From NCBI GenBank assembly GCA_023512835.1, contig CM042086.1:20095029-20159028 (forward strand): a stretch of DNA of 64,000 nt. Direction: 5' to 3'. The notes beneath the pieces are model-generated. The model saw only the letters and a list, made by a program, of their open reading frames with translations. It ran no database searches and was not told where the DNA came from. The position numbers were made by a program, and so were the translations under genes. Within the stretch, counting starts at the first letter, position 1, and the number at the start of each line of letters is the position of its first letter. Below, one piece after another: positions 13,213 to 24,060 of this stretch. Source of the stretch: Taxillus chinensis. Lineage: Eukaryota > Streptophyta > Magnoliopsida > Santalales > Loranthaceae.

Positions 13213-14110
13213 CGTTAGCGTAATTAAATTTTGCTTTTAAAAAAAAATCCCGAGGTCTGTACCCTATTGGGATATAAATTGTTGTTTGATAGTAATTTAT
13301 ATATGCGCAACATCTAACCGTGAGGGCTAATTGTCCAATGTGAAAGGGGATAGACATAATAGACTTGTTTGTGTGAGTTTGGGAATCATTATTTTATGGT
13401 TTACAATTTTAAAATGCTCAAAACCTTTTTTGCCTGATGTTTTTGTTCAATAATTATTCCATTATTAATTCTTGTTCAATGATTGTTCAGTGATGATACC
13501 TTAGGCCAATAGTACAATTATAAAATGCTCTTTTTATTATTTTTAATTATTTCATGTTCAAAACGTTTGCTAATGCTCAAAAGTCAAAACCATTATTTAT
13601 TATTTACTTATTGTTTATTTTTGTTCAATAATTATTTCATTATTAATTTTTGTTCAACGATTATTCAGTGATACTTAGGCTAATTGTTCAAAACATTTGC
13701 TAATGTTTAAAATCATTATTTATTATTTTTTTTATTTTTTTTATTCCCCGATCCTTGATTTAGAGGTAGAAATAATGTAAAGTGTGTAAAAAAATTTGAT
13801 AATAGTTTGATTGACATGACGAGAAGAAAATTACAGATATAATGTGTAGTTTTATATGTTAATATTAAGGCTTTGTTTGAGGAAAAATAATTTTTTGGAA
13901 AAAAATATTTTCCCAGGAAATTACATGTAAGGTTAATGTCAAAGAAAACGATCTCAATTTGAGAAGTCATTTCTTAACTATAATGATTAAATAGTAATTA
14001 AGTAATCAATAATTTTTCATCTATTATAAATTGATTAAATAACTCAATAATCCTTAAAAACCGGACAAGTTCAAAGTGTAGTCTTTGTCATTAAATGCTC
14101 CGAAATACTA
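13213..14110. repeat. ARF-GAP 3' flank, part of the duplicated block
   Basis: The first part is 3' UTR, then AT-rich sequence found again at about 23509-24010 and 31854-32446. In this copy the TTGTTCAATAATTATTCCATTATTAAT segment is itself duplicated (about 13441-13600 and 13619-13735), whereas the two other copies have it once. Confidence 0.75.
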
Positions 14111-15260
14111 TTATAAACCAACGATTGCGTTTGATCTCTCTCGGTATGGGATACTTTCACCCATAATGTGAAATTATACGCACCAACGTGAGCCCCTCCG
14201 CCCCCGGTGTCCAATTTCAAAGGCCAAGATCCAGGACCGCAGACAACTTTATGTTGAAGCAGTCGACGTTGCCGCAAATTCGAGGAGAACCGCAGCATCG
14301 CCTCCGAATCCCAACTCCACCGCTTCATCGACGAAGCCCGCCAGGCCTCCAATTCATCTCCACCATGATCGTCCAGGCCACGTGCAAATCTCGAGGCACC
14401 CACGGTACACACACACACACTCTCTCTCTCTCATTCCTCCCAGACTGTTAATCTGTCAATTTTTGTTTTTGGGTTCAGAAATAAAGCCCGGACAAGACCG
14501 CGCAGGAGCGACACTTGAGATCCCCTCCAAGGAAATTCTCAGAATAACTACCAAGCATTTAGAGGTTTAAAGGTGCTCGGTTTTCCTCTTATCCTTGTGT
14601 TTCACCAACCAATTCTGTTCATGCTTTTCCACAAGTTTGTCCTGCTGCCAATGATATTCTTAGCTTTTTAGCTTGTTTTTCAGACCATGTGTACAAATGA
14701 TGCATATGTTGCTGTATTAGCCTCCTATTTGTAATGCTGGCTTCTAAACAATTGTTAATTTGACTGCTTTAATCACTGATGCGTGTGGCATTGTCTGAAA
14801 TTATTTGAGCACTGACATTGATTAGTAGTTCAATGAATGAAAAGTTAGTGGTGTCCCATATAATCAGAGAGATGTTCAAGGGAGCTCCTATTTTCCTTTA
14901 TAAATACATGTTTACAACATTAAAATTGTTTGGGGAAGTTTATTATTATCAATTTTGAACTGTTTGCTTTATAATCGTGTTTTTGTTTATTAAGAAAAAT
15001 CCAAACATCCTCTGGTAATGGAAGCCGTTCTGCTTCAGTAATTTGCTAACGAAGCTCCTTGGCACTATTTGATAGAATTCCATTGACCCCAAAACAAAAA
15101 TTCACTGGGAATTCTTTACAATAAAATAGTTCCGTTCTCCTTCTTTACCTTCTTAAAACAAACAAAACCAACCCCACCCAAAAAAACCCCCCCCCCCCAA
15201 AAAAAAAAAAAAAACACCCCCCCCCCCCCAAGCACAGTTGAAAACCTCCATCAGCTGGGT

Positions 15261-15309
<49 letters not shown>

Positions 15310-15600
15310 TTTTTTTTTTTTAAATTTAATTAAAATACATTTCTCCATTGAACATTTAATAAAAACCTCCATCAGCATGTTGCCGATGCAGAAGCTCTAT
15401 TGAACATCACAAACACCTTGGTGTCGTCATCTGTAATATGTTAAAGCAATGTAGGAATTAGGCCATCAAATTTCATGACCTGTCTGTGCATTGTGCAAAG
15501 GAGTTTGGGTCGACGGTAAAGATTGAAGACACTGGTTATCGTAATTGAATTTTGTGGAAAGATATTGGGCTCGCCGTTTCATTCTTGTTTTTTGTGTTTT
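14111..15600 (+). pseudogene. NSE4-like (SMC5/6 delta-kleisin) pseudogene fragment, copy 1
   Basis: The 3' portion (about 15375-15575) encodes broken pieces HVADAEALLNITNTLVSS, GIRPSNFMTCL and LWKDIGLAV. These match the conserved plant NSE4 order (QVADAEALLDITNTLVTS, then SPSDFVTCLL, then WKDIG-AV). NSE4 bridges the SMC5/SMC6 heads in DNA repair. Upstream (14188-14400) a GC-rich open segment reads KFEENRSIASELHRFIDEA; I do not recognise it, and it may be an exon or leader of the same or another gene. Stops, frameshifts and long homopolymers rule out a functional protein. The copy is paralogous to 24574-25508 plus 30409-30846. Confidence 0.65.
15190..15330. repeat. Poly-C tracts, including C48
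   Basis: Runs of C and A at 15187-15230 and an uninterrupted C48 (15262-15309) followed by T. The sister copy at 30560-30590 has an ordinary short T run at the same place. The C tracts could be expansion or assembly error. Confidence 0.8.
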
Positions 15601-15949
15601 TTGTTTTGATTTGTCAAGGCTATAACACAATGTAAGATAATAGAAAAATATAATTAACTTTTTAAACATGGTCTTCTTATGTCGTGAAAATGATGCAATT
15701 CATGGATTGTAGCTACATTACTCTTTACTCTGTATTTTAGTATTGCTTTTTCCCCCAGCTTACTACAAAAAAACAAAAAAAAAATAAAAAAAATTAAGGA
15801 CGGTTTTAAAAATTATCTTCATTAGTAATGAAAGAAAACAATTTTGTTTTACTGTATTATTTTAATAATATTTTAAAACACTCATTATTTAACCGTTTTT
15901 AATGATTGTATTTTTCAAGACAGAATTAAAATCAAATGTTTTATAAACC

Positions 15950-16560
15950 ATATTTTACTTGGCGCTTTTTTTTCCCCGCTCTTCCTTTATTTTCGTCTCC
16001 ATACCCTAAACAAAAGCTAATTAAACAAAATACAGTCTCCAATCTCTCGGTAGCCCAGCCCAGATCGCGGCTCTAGTCAGCGTCTACCCTTTCTCTCACG
16101 ATGTTGTTGCTGTAGCAGGTTAGATCGGGTCCCTTCGAGGGGGTCTACGTCGGGTGGCTCTCGGTCCACCTTCTCCGGCGGTGTTGGAAGCCCTGTCCCT
16201 GTCTACCTCTCGCGAAGGTGAAGCCGACGTTCCTGGTTTTTCCGAGGCAACGATCAGTTCTGTCTTGACGGACAGGTCCCCCCATTTTGGGCCCTGGCGC
16301 CGGCCCCCGGTTGCTATGGACGACAATTAACAACCCCCACCCGCCGCGCGCGCCGGACCTCCCTCAGGAGGAAGGTAAGTCTCCTATCCTTCCTTTAAAT
16401 CAAGTTTCCTTTTTGAAAGACTCATCTGCTCCTTTGGAATCTAGTCGGCTTCTTCTCCGAGCATTGTATAACATATTGGGTTCGGTAGTTACTAATGGTG
16501 ATCCTCAAGCTTTTATGGGGTCATACAGAACATGGCACACAAGCTAATGGTGTGATTAAT
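15950..16560 (+). other. GC-rich unidentified segment inside the CACTA-like element
   Basis: A sharply GC-richer island (about 16040-16370) followed by GGTAAGT looks like a captured exon with a donor site. The translations match nothing I recognise. Capture of host gene sequence is common in CACTA elements, but the source here is unknown. Confidence 0.3.
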
Positions 16561-16794
16561 GATAAATTTTCATCTTGTCCTTTTGCTATTATTGCTTATA
16601 GGAATATCTGCTGCTATATGTTGGATGTCTGCTGCTGCATGGTGGTTTTGCTCCTGATGTTGGGTTGTCCCCCTTAGTTATGATAGATTATATGGGTTGT
16701 ATGGTGAGCAAGGTTGACTCTTCTCCTTATGCCATTTCGGGTCTTTGTTTCCCTAATATGTTGGCCGATTTGCTCCCTGGTATTGTACAGATGG

Positions 16795-16796
<2 letters not shown>

Positions 16797-16861
<65 letters not shown>
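16797..16861. repeat. (TA)n microsatellite, about 32 units
   Basis: Uninterrupted alternating AT of about 65 bp, seen directly. Confidence 0.97.
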
Positions 16862-16863
<2 letters not shown>

Positions 16864-17471
16864 TTCAATTATTTCAAAAACCTGACTGAGTTTTCTCAAA
16901 TTAGCGGGGCAGACCGGATTCTATTCCTCTGGCATCTTCAAACACTTACAAACATTTCCCAGCATCACCATCTTCTAAACAAGGATTGTTTTTAAGCTTA
17001 ACAACACCAAGTAATGTAGATTTAGTCTTGATCTATATTTATTTTATCTGTTTCAAACACATTTCTAGTGATTGATATCTTGTGTCTATGTCCTTGTTGT
17101 TGTAGTAGAAGTATTAATTGAGATACACAAAATGATATTGAAAATCCAATAATTAAAGTTTTTACTATAATTTTCACCCTTTTCACGCAAGTGTTGCAAC
17201 TTTTAATGTCACATTGGGAGAAGCAGAAGGCCTTAAAGTCACATTGTTTTTCTTTTTGGTTACAAAATTGAAATTATAAATGTTGTTTTTTTTCCTGATT
17301 TCACTCTTATCTTGTGAATATGTTACAAAGTAAATATTTTTATTTATTATTTTTTTGTATGAAAAATAAGAAAGGAGTTTATGGATGGGGTGAAAGTAGA
17401 ACTTATGAACTACATATATGATCATTTGTACACTAAGAATTTAGTTTCGGAGACGGATCACTTGTTTCATG

Positions 17472-18407
17472 CATGGAAAATACGGGCTGAGGCGGCACCT
17501 TGAGGCGCCGCCTCGCCTGCCTCGCTCTAAGACCGCGTGGAGGCGCCGCCCTGGAACCCGCATCAGCCGCTGCCCGCCTCAGACGAATGAGGCGGTCTGA
17601 GGCGGGCCGTTCCGCCGCCTCGCCCGTACGACGTGGTGAGGCGTCCGCGTCGCAGACCACTCGCGACGACGTGTTTTAAAGTCAATTTAAAAAACAGAAA
17701 AGGGTAAGTCGTTAACCTACCCTTATCTCATCGCGTCTTCGTCGTCGCATCTCAACATCGTTGTCATCGCATCTCATCGTCGTTGTCGTCGTAGCTCAGC
17801 ATCACATCGCCGTCATCGTCGCCTCGAAGAGACGTCCGTCATCGTTGACGATCGTCGTTGCTGTCGTTGTTGCCGCCGTCATAGCCATCGTCGCCACCGT
17901 CGATCCGGCTTTCATCGTTGTCGTCGTCCAGAGTGTGTCGTCGTCCACTGGACTCAGCATTAAAAAGCAATTATATATATTGCTTTATAATTTAATTATA
18001 AAGCAACTCCGCATTGTATTATTATGTATATAATTATTTTAATTTAATTTGTTTTATTTTAAATTTTAATTATATTTATTCTTCTAGATAATTATATAAT
18101 AGCAAATAATCAAAGAAATATGAAAATATAAAAATGAATACAAACTAATGAAAGAACATTAGATTGACTATTTGTTTAAGTTATTAGATTTTTGAGTTTG
18201 ATAAATAACTACATACTTTATTTGATAATTGTAATATGATTTATTATTTTACAATTAAGTTTGCTAATTTTATTTTATATATTTAGTATATTTTTAATAA
18301 AAATTATCATTTATGGTTGAGGCGCCCGCCTCAACCATACTGAGGCGTCCGCCTTGCCGTACAGCATCAAATCCGTACCGTACCGCGTTCCGTATTTTTG
18401 AACCTTG
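17472..18407. mobile_element. hAT-like nonautonomous element with GC-rich left part
   Basis: The element is flanked by an 8 bp near-identical duplication (GTTTCATG at 17464-17471 and ATTTCATG at 18408-18415). It has short inverted ends: CATGGAAAATACGGG on the left and CAAGGTTCAAAAATACGG on the right, read inward. GAGGCG-type motifs occur next to both ends. The 8 bp duplication points to hAT. The inside includes a TCG-rich stretch (17735-17940) and AT-rich sequence, with no transposase. Confidence 0.6.
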
Positions 18408-18949
18408 ATTTCATGAAAAATGCAGTTTATTAATTGATGGATATTATTATTTTTTTCCCATTTTATATGGATATATAAAATTAAGAATTCTGCAACTAGG
18501 GCAAGTGTTAATTTTCATTACATGTATTTTGAATATTATTAGACTTGAACACATATGATTATACCTTATTTTAATATTTGTTTATTTTATTTTGCAAGTA
18601 TTTACATATTATGGATCATTTGTAATAAATTAATTTTTTATGATAAAATAGTAATTAAAATAAGACATTTTATCGCTGTCTTGAAAGCTTATATATATAA
18701 TATATATAAGGATAATATTTATATTGAAGATGGATTTTAACTAATTTTGAAAGTTTTTTAAAAAATAATTTAAAATTGTCTTTATTTTATAAATATTTAA
18801 GACGACAAAAAAACTGTTTTAATTTTGTATTAATAAGAGAAGATAGCTTCCATAAAGATGTTTTAAAATCATCTTCTTTAAGAAAAGAAGACGGTTTGAA
18901 ATTGTCTTTTTTAAGCTTTTTTGTAGTAGTGAATTAATTGTCATCCCCT

Positions 18950-19052
18950 TATCCGAAAGCTTTTTTGTTTATTGAGCTAAAGAATGGAACTCGAAATTTT
19001 CTGTCTAATAGCCTTCTTGGTGAAGGAGGGTTTGGCTATGTTTTGGAGGGGG
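18950..19052 (+). pseudogene. Receptor-like cytoplasmic kinase (RLCK VII) fragment
   Basis: One frame reads AFLFIELKNGTRNF and then LLGEGGFGYVLEG. This matches the start of the kinase domain in PBS1/BIK1-type kinases (F-x-F-x-E-L-K-x-A-T-R-N-F ... LGEGGFG-V-x-K-G), including the glycine-rich loop. The match stops at a G run and a stop codon, with no catalytic Lys, so this is a relic of about 30 codons. It sits just beyond the right end of the CACTA-like element. Confidence 0.6.
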
Positions 19053-19813
19053 GGAGGGGGCATCGAAGATGAAAAAAGAAACAAAAATTGAAAACACAAA
19101 AAATGTGTTTTCAAAATAGTTTTTATATTTGAAAATAAGTTGTTTCTAAACACTAAAATAGGAAACAGTTACCAAATAAGAAAAAGCAGGTATTTTACGT
19201 TGTAGTGTTATTCCCCAAACCCAACCTCTATTTTATTTATTTTATTTTTTAAAGTTATAGATAGCTTTGTTGGTCTATTATTATGGAATTTTAAAGGAAT
19301 TTCATTAATACTTCATTAATAAGCAACTTGCTTTACCTTCACAAGATGAATGATAGTAGGGAAACAACCTAAACGGTTGTGGAAAGGAGACTCGGTTATA
19401 CACTATTTGGTTAAATATTCTATGTAATGTCTTAGGGCTCTGATGTGCTTTTTGTGTAATGATTTTATGTATTTTTAAAGTTTGATATTCTTGGTGTTAT
19501 ATATATTATAATTATTATTGGTTGCTAATTTTAGACCGTTCCCTTTCTTTTTTTCTTTTTGGTATTATAGGACATACACATTGATCATTTTGATAAGGTT
19601 ATGCGTGTTATTACATCAAATAGATCGTTCAGAAATTTACTCAATCAAATATGATATCAGGATGGTTTTTTCTACTTCTTGGTTGATTATTTTTTCTAGA
19701 AGCGGAGGTTCCAAATTTCCCATGGCTCTTTTCTTCCGCAGGTCAGCATTGTCAATGGATTTCTAATTTCAGTTATCCTAATTGAATTAGCATTTCTTAT
19801 TATACGTGCTGAC
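19053..19813. other. AT-rich spacer
   Basis: No gene recognised. Short foldback words near 19090-19200 (AAACAC...GTGTTT) suggest MITE debris, without clear borders. Confidence 0.35.
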
Positions 19814-19816
19814 TTA

Positions 19817-20699
19817 GAACATCTCCAATCATTTTAGCTAAATCAAATGAGCTAAAAACATAATTAGCTTGCTACAGTTAGACTTTACCTCATTCATCTC
19901 CAATGGTGACTCATGTATTTTTTTGCTTAAAATTTAATTTGTCCAGTATACCCCTAGTGTAGCCAAATTCCAAATCCCTAGCTAAACGTCCGGTGATTCC
20001 GTAGAACGGGAAAAAAGAGGAAAAAGGGGGGGGGGAAAGAAAAAAAAAGAGGGGGGGGCGATGGTGAACGCAGGGGGGGGGATGGGGCCCCCCGACCGGG
20101 GAGGGGAGGGGGGGGGGGCGTGCGACGGGGACGCAGGGGTGGGGGGACGGGGGCGCGCGACGGAGGATCCGGAGGAGAGGAGGAGGAGGGGAAAAACAAA
20201 GAAAAAAAAAAAGAAGGGGAGAGCGGGCGACGGGGAGGAGGGGCAAGGGGCCCCCCCCCCCCCCCCCCAGAAAGAGCCCCCCCCCCGGGGCGCGTGACGG
20301 GAAGGAGAGGGAGAGGGGGGGCGCCCGACGTGGAGGAGAGGAGGTCCTCCACAAGCAACCTGTTGCGGTGGTGCGCGACATCACGAGGCTCGGGGGCCTT
20401 TCCCATACGGTCGCAGATGGAGGAGGGCGGAGCCGAGCCGTAGCGAGCTAACGGTGGATGAGGGAAGCGCAGGGAGGCGCACGACTGGAGAAGATGGGAG
20501 AAAGGAGGGGAACGCAGCCGAAGAGGGAGCACGGAAATTCTCCTCATTTGCCGACATCGGCCTCCGGCCTAAAGCAAAAGCAAAAGCTATATTTAGCTTT
20601 TGTTTTTGCTTTTGCTAATGGTTTACCTAAACCATTAGAGAATAAATTCAGCCACATTTTGCTATAGCTTTTGCTATAGCTAATGGGTTGGAGATGCTC
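19817..20699 (+). mobile_element. PIF/Harbinger-like nonautonomous element with G-rich core
   Basis: Inverted ends GAACATCTCCAAYC / GGTTGGAGATGCTC are flanked on both sides by TTA (19814-19816, 20700-20702), the TWA duplication typical of PIF/Harbinger. The outer arms are AT-rich and rich in AGCTAAA/TTTAGCT and AAGCAAAAGC words. The middle (about 20020-20460) is extremely G-rich on the + strand, with G runs and one C16. The long open frames in the core are by-products of composition. The same family recurs inverted at 43405-44178. Confidence 0.75.
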
Positions 20700-20702
20700 T
20701 TA

Positions 20703-21220
20703 TCCTTTTAAATGTTACAACAGTGATGAGGACAGCCTGATTCTGATTTGGCTGCCATGCTCCAAAGGGAGATGTCAAGTGTGATGCAAACAGTCTGTGT
20801 CCTTTTAGGTTCCCATAACAATATTTAGATTGCTATTCAGCCTGTTCTACTAATAAGTAGTGTTTTTTTTATGGAGAGTCACCATCAAGTGGTCTTTTGT
20901 GCCCCTAAGCAACATTATTCAAGTCCCATAGGAGAGAAGGCTCCCAGATTTTAATTTTATGGAGAGTCCCAGATTATTCAATGTTTTATTTTCTGTCATA
21001 TGGCATTTAATTCCAGTTTTGGATTGGCAAAAATTAGTTTATGAATGTGTTAATGATATTCAACATATTATTGTTGAAAATTATGATTTACAAGTTCCAA
21101 TACAATGGTGCATAGCATATGCTCGTCTCTTTTTAAACTTGCACTCCTTTTAGAGTGCATCATTTCTTTTTGAATTTTGCACTTGAATATGATGACAATG
21201 TTAATTTATATGGTCTATCA
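20703..21220. other. Spacer without recognised gene
   Basis: Moderate composition. A short repeat TTTTATGGAGAGTC occurs at about 20869 and 20957. I recognise nothing else. Confidence 0.35.
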
Positions 21221-21224
21221 TAAG

Positions 21225-22268
21225 ATAAGTCTTAATTGGTGTAACTTCGTCAACTCTTCCATTCTCTTGCAAAGCTCCTTTACAGGAACAACCATGACAT
21301 TAGAGATCTCATACATTTGAATTCGGTTGAGATGAAGAAACCACTCAATGATATCTTCATCTAGAAATTTTGACACAACCCTCCAAAGCCTTTTATTAAC
21401 TTCCTCAATTTGGTCGGCAGCTTCTCCAAGAAAACGAATTGCTCATGGGAGAATGATGCAAAAAATCCAATAACACCATCCATTGTGCCAAAGATTATTG
21501 TGGAAATCTGATCTACATCAGAATCTGGTAATTGCATCACAAGGAAACCATGCCAAAACCTATTGATAAATCCTCCAACATGATATTGGCTAACCACCTC
21601 TAGACAAGCTCGCTCCTTGTCAGTGGAACCCTCATTATTCTTCCAGACAGTAAAGAGGCTAAAGTTGTTCTCGACACCAAGGTAAACATCATCATCAAGT
21701 ACCTCATCTGTGGCCATCCAATTTGCATTATAGTCCAGGGCTTGCTTTGCGATAGCACCTTCCTCATGGTGAAAAACAAACAATCAATCATAGTAAATTG
21801 TTTAGAAAAAAAAAGAGAGAAAAGGAACCGATTCAGCTTCACATCAAGAAACAAAAGACAAACATGAGCATTTATCAAGATAGATCAAAACCAAATAAAA
21901 ATTAACAATTTTAAAAGTTAATAATTCATCAAGATATATCAATAACTATAGTTGTATGAATGATGATAAAAATTAACAATGTATATTCTTCGTGGAGCAA
22001 AAAAAAGCAGACTTTTAACTTGGTACATATTAGAGAGTGGTACCTTGTAGATTAATAAGGAGATTGATATTATTAAATCACCAGCAACAATGAAATCTCC
22101 ATGAGTTTGTACATAGAGAGCAAGTATGTGTCCATGATGACTAAATTCAGACTGCAACTCACGAGTGCCAATATCCTGCAGCACCACTTGTAAACTTGGA
22201 TTTTTTGATTAATACCAACAAGCAATTTACCATTGAAAGTGTTCAACGAATATACAACCTAAAAGGGA
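21225..22268 (-). pseudogene. DDB1: DDB1 (UV-damaged DNA-binding protein 1) C-terminal pseudogene
   Basis: On the minus strand, pieces in order match the C-terminal beta-propeller and helical tail of plant DDB1, the CUL4 adaptor: VVYSLNTFNGKLLVGINQKI (about 22265-22205), GTRELQSEFSHHGHILALYV (about 22165), DYNANWM, GVENNFSLFTVWKNNEG, RFWHGFLVMQLPDSDVDQI, FGTMDGVIG, then FLDEDIIEWFLHLNR and ELCKRMEELTKLH near the natural end (about 21230). Introns are retained in part (about 22020-21790), so this is a duplicated piece, not a retrocopy. All upstream exons of the roughly 1,088 aa protein are missing. Frame breaks occur, for example between VYKW and GTRELQ and after GLCQNF. Confidence 0.85.
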
Positions 22269-22269
22269 T

Positions 22270-22890
22270 CTAAATTCCTACACATTTTAGCAGCTTAAAA
22301 GGAAGGTGAAATTGGCCCCTCCATAGCTATCATTGAAGAATTTCAACCAATATGCAAAGACAAAACTCAAATGATAGCCCATGGACAATCACAGGAAATT
22401 TAATCAAACATCTCATGTGCAAAGACAATGCCCACTTCCACATAATTAAAGTTTAATTGCACAAAATCAAATGCCATATTGCATCACATCACAATATATG
22501 AAAATTCTTGACTAACAGTACATAAAACAAATATGTTTAGGATTTGTACCATGTCTAAAAATTGTCTAGCTCAATTGTTTTAAGAAATTGTTCAGGGTTC
22601 AAAAGCTATAAATATGGACACAGTATGCTGCCCCGAAACCTCCCTTCTCTCAAACTCATCCCCAAAAAATAGGCATCCCAATCAATTAATAACCAAACAT
22701 TCTACCAAAACCCAATTACAAGCACACCCATCTGTAACCCGATTCGTTCAATAAATTGTCTCTAAAGTTTAATATCACCGCAGTTTCAATAACAATGTAC
22801 TAGTCAGAGAACAAAGATAATGACCCAACAAAATAATAATAATCAAATAGTAGAGAAGGGGTGAGAGGATGAAAAATATAGAGACAAAGT
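22270..22890. other. Probable remnant intron and flank of the DDB1 fragment
   Basis: AT-rich sequence upstream (minus sense) of the first recognisable DDB1 exon, which begins after a TTTTAG acceptor. No earlier exon is recognised. Confidence 0.35.
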
Positions 22891-22894
22891 AACC

Positions 22895-23220
22895 TCCCTT
22901 ACCTCTTCACCGTCGGCAGCGAGGACAGAGGGAACACCCGGCCAGTGCTTAAACATAGTAAACTCCCTTACCTCTTCACCGTCGGCGGTGAGGACAGAGG
23001 GGACACCCGGGGTCTGCTTGAGGGAGGCTCGACTGCGGGGAGAGGAAGAGGAGACACACCCTTGAGGGATGCTCGACGGGAGCAGGGAGAGAGAGGACAG
23101 AAACGAGGTCTGCTTCGACGTGAGGGATGCTCGACGGGAGCAGGGAGAGAGAGGACAGAACCGAGGTCTGCTTCGACGTGAGGGATGCTCAACGGCAGCA
23201 GGGAGAGAGACAGAGGACAC
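22895..23220. repeat. GC-rich minisatellite (58 bp units) and related duplication
   Basis: Units starting GAGGGATGCTCGACGGGAGC lie at 23064-23121 and 23122-23179, with a partial third from 23180. Just upstream, CTCCCTTACCTCTTCACCGTCGGC...GAGGACAGAGG occurs twice (about 22896 and 22965). No function is recognised. Confidence 0.8.
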
Positions 23221-23508
23221 GTGAGAGAGGCGACCAACGCAACGTGCGGTGGAGCTTGTTGATTTGTGTGACTGCCGGAAGGATCATGGGATTGAACTAG
23301 AACAGGTCGTCCAAAAACATTCGCCAATGCTTTTGGACTTGAAACAAAATAATGTTTATGACTTAAAATTAATTTTTAAAAACAAAATTATTTTTAAAAT
23401 TAATGCTTCAAACAAATATGTTTATGACTTTTCTATTTTTAAATATTAATTTTAAAAATAATTTCTAAAAACAGAAAAGTCAAATTCATACCACACCATT
23501 TTAACCTT

Positions 23509-24060
23509 AAGTTTACAATTTTAAAATGCTGAAAATCATTGTTACCTTTAAGTTTTTGTTCAATGATTATTCCATTTTTGTTCAACGATTGTTCAGTGAT
23601 ACCTTAGGCTAATTGTACAATTATAAAATGCTCATTTCATTATTTTTAATTATTTCTTGTTCAAAACGTTTGCTAAAGCTTAAAACCATTATTATTTATT
23701 TATATATTTGTTTACCTGTAGATGTTTCATTCCTTGATCCTTGATTTAAAGGTAAAAATAATGTGAAGTGGGTAAAAAAATTGATAATACTTTGATGGAC
23801 ATCGCTAAAAGAAAACCCAAGCAATGTGTTGTTTTATATGTTGATATTAAGGCTTTCAGACATTGTTTGAGACGAAATAATTTTTTGGGAAAATTTTTTT
23901 CCTTAACTACAGTATTTGGTAATCAAAGAAAAACAGTCATAGGAAAGCAATCTCAATTTTAGAAGCCATTTCTTAACTAATTAAAGAATAATTAAATAAT
24001 CAACAATTTTCCATCTAATACAAATTGATTAAATAACTCAATTATCCTTTAAAACTACCA
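23509..24060. repeat. Second copy of the ARF-GAP 3' flank
   Basis: This stretch parallels about 13399-13990 base by base with small indels: GTTTACAATTTTAAAATGCT, TGTTCAGTGATACCTTAGGC, GATGTTTCATTCCTTGATCC, TATGTTGATATTAAGGCTTT. The ARF-GAP coding part itself is absent here. Confidence 0.8.

Larger units (their letters stand above)
15759..18931. mobile_element. Probable nonautonomous CACTA (En/Spm-like) element
   Basis: The right end, read on the minus strand, is CACTACTACAAAAAAGC. The left end is CTTACTACAAAAAAAC, an eroded form. Both sub-terminal regions carry the GACGGTTTTAAAA / ACCGTCTTC style repeats typical of plant CACTA elements (15796-15827; 18860-18920). No transposase is visible in the 3.2 kb. 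A hAT-like element (17472-18407) and a (TA)32 tract lie inside. I could not show a 3 bp target duplication, so the left border is uncertain. Confidence 0.55.

Noticed and set aside
20061..20547. Long Gly/Arg- or Pro-rich open frames on both strands
   Set aside because: They arise from the G/C-run core of a transposon. There is no domain, no splice context, and frames overlap in all phases.
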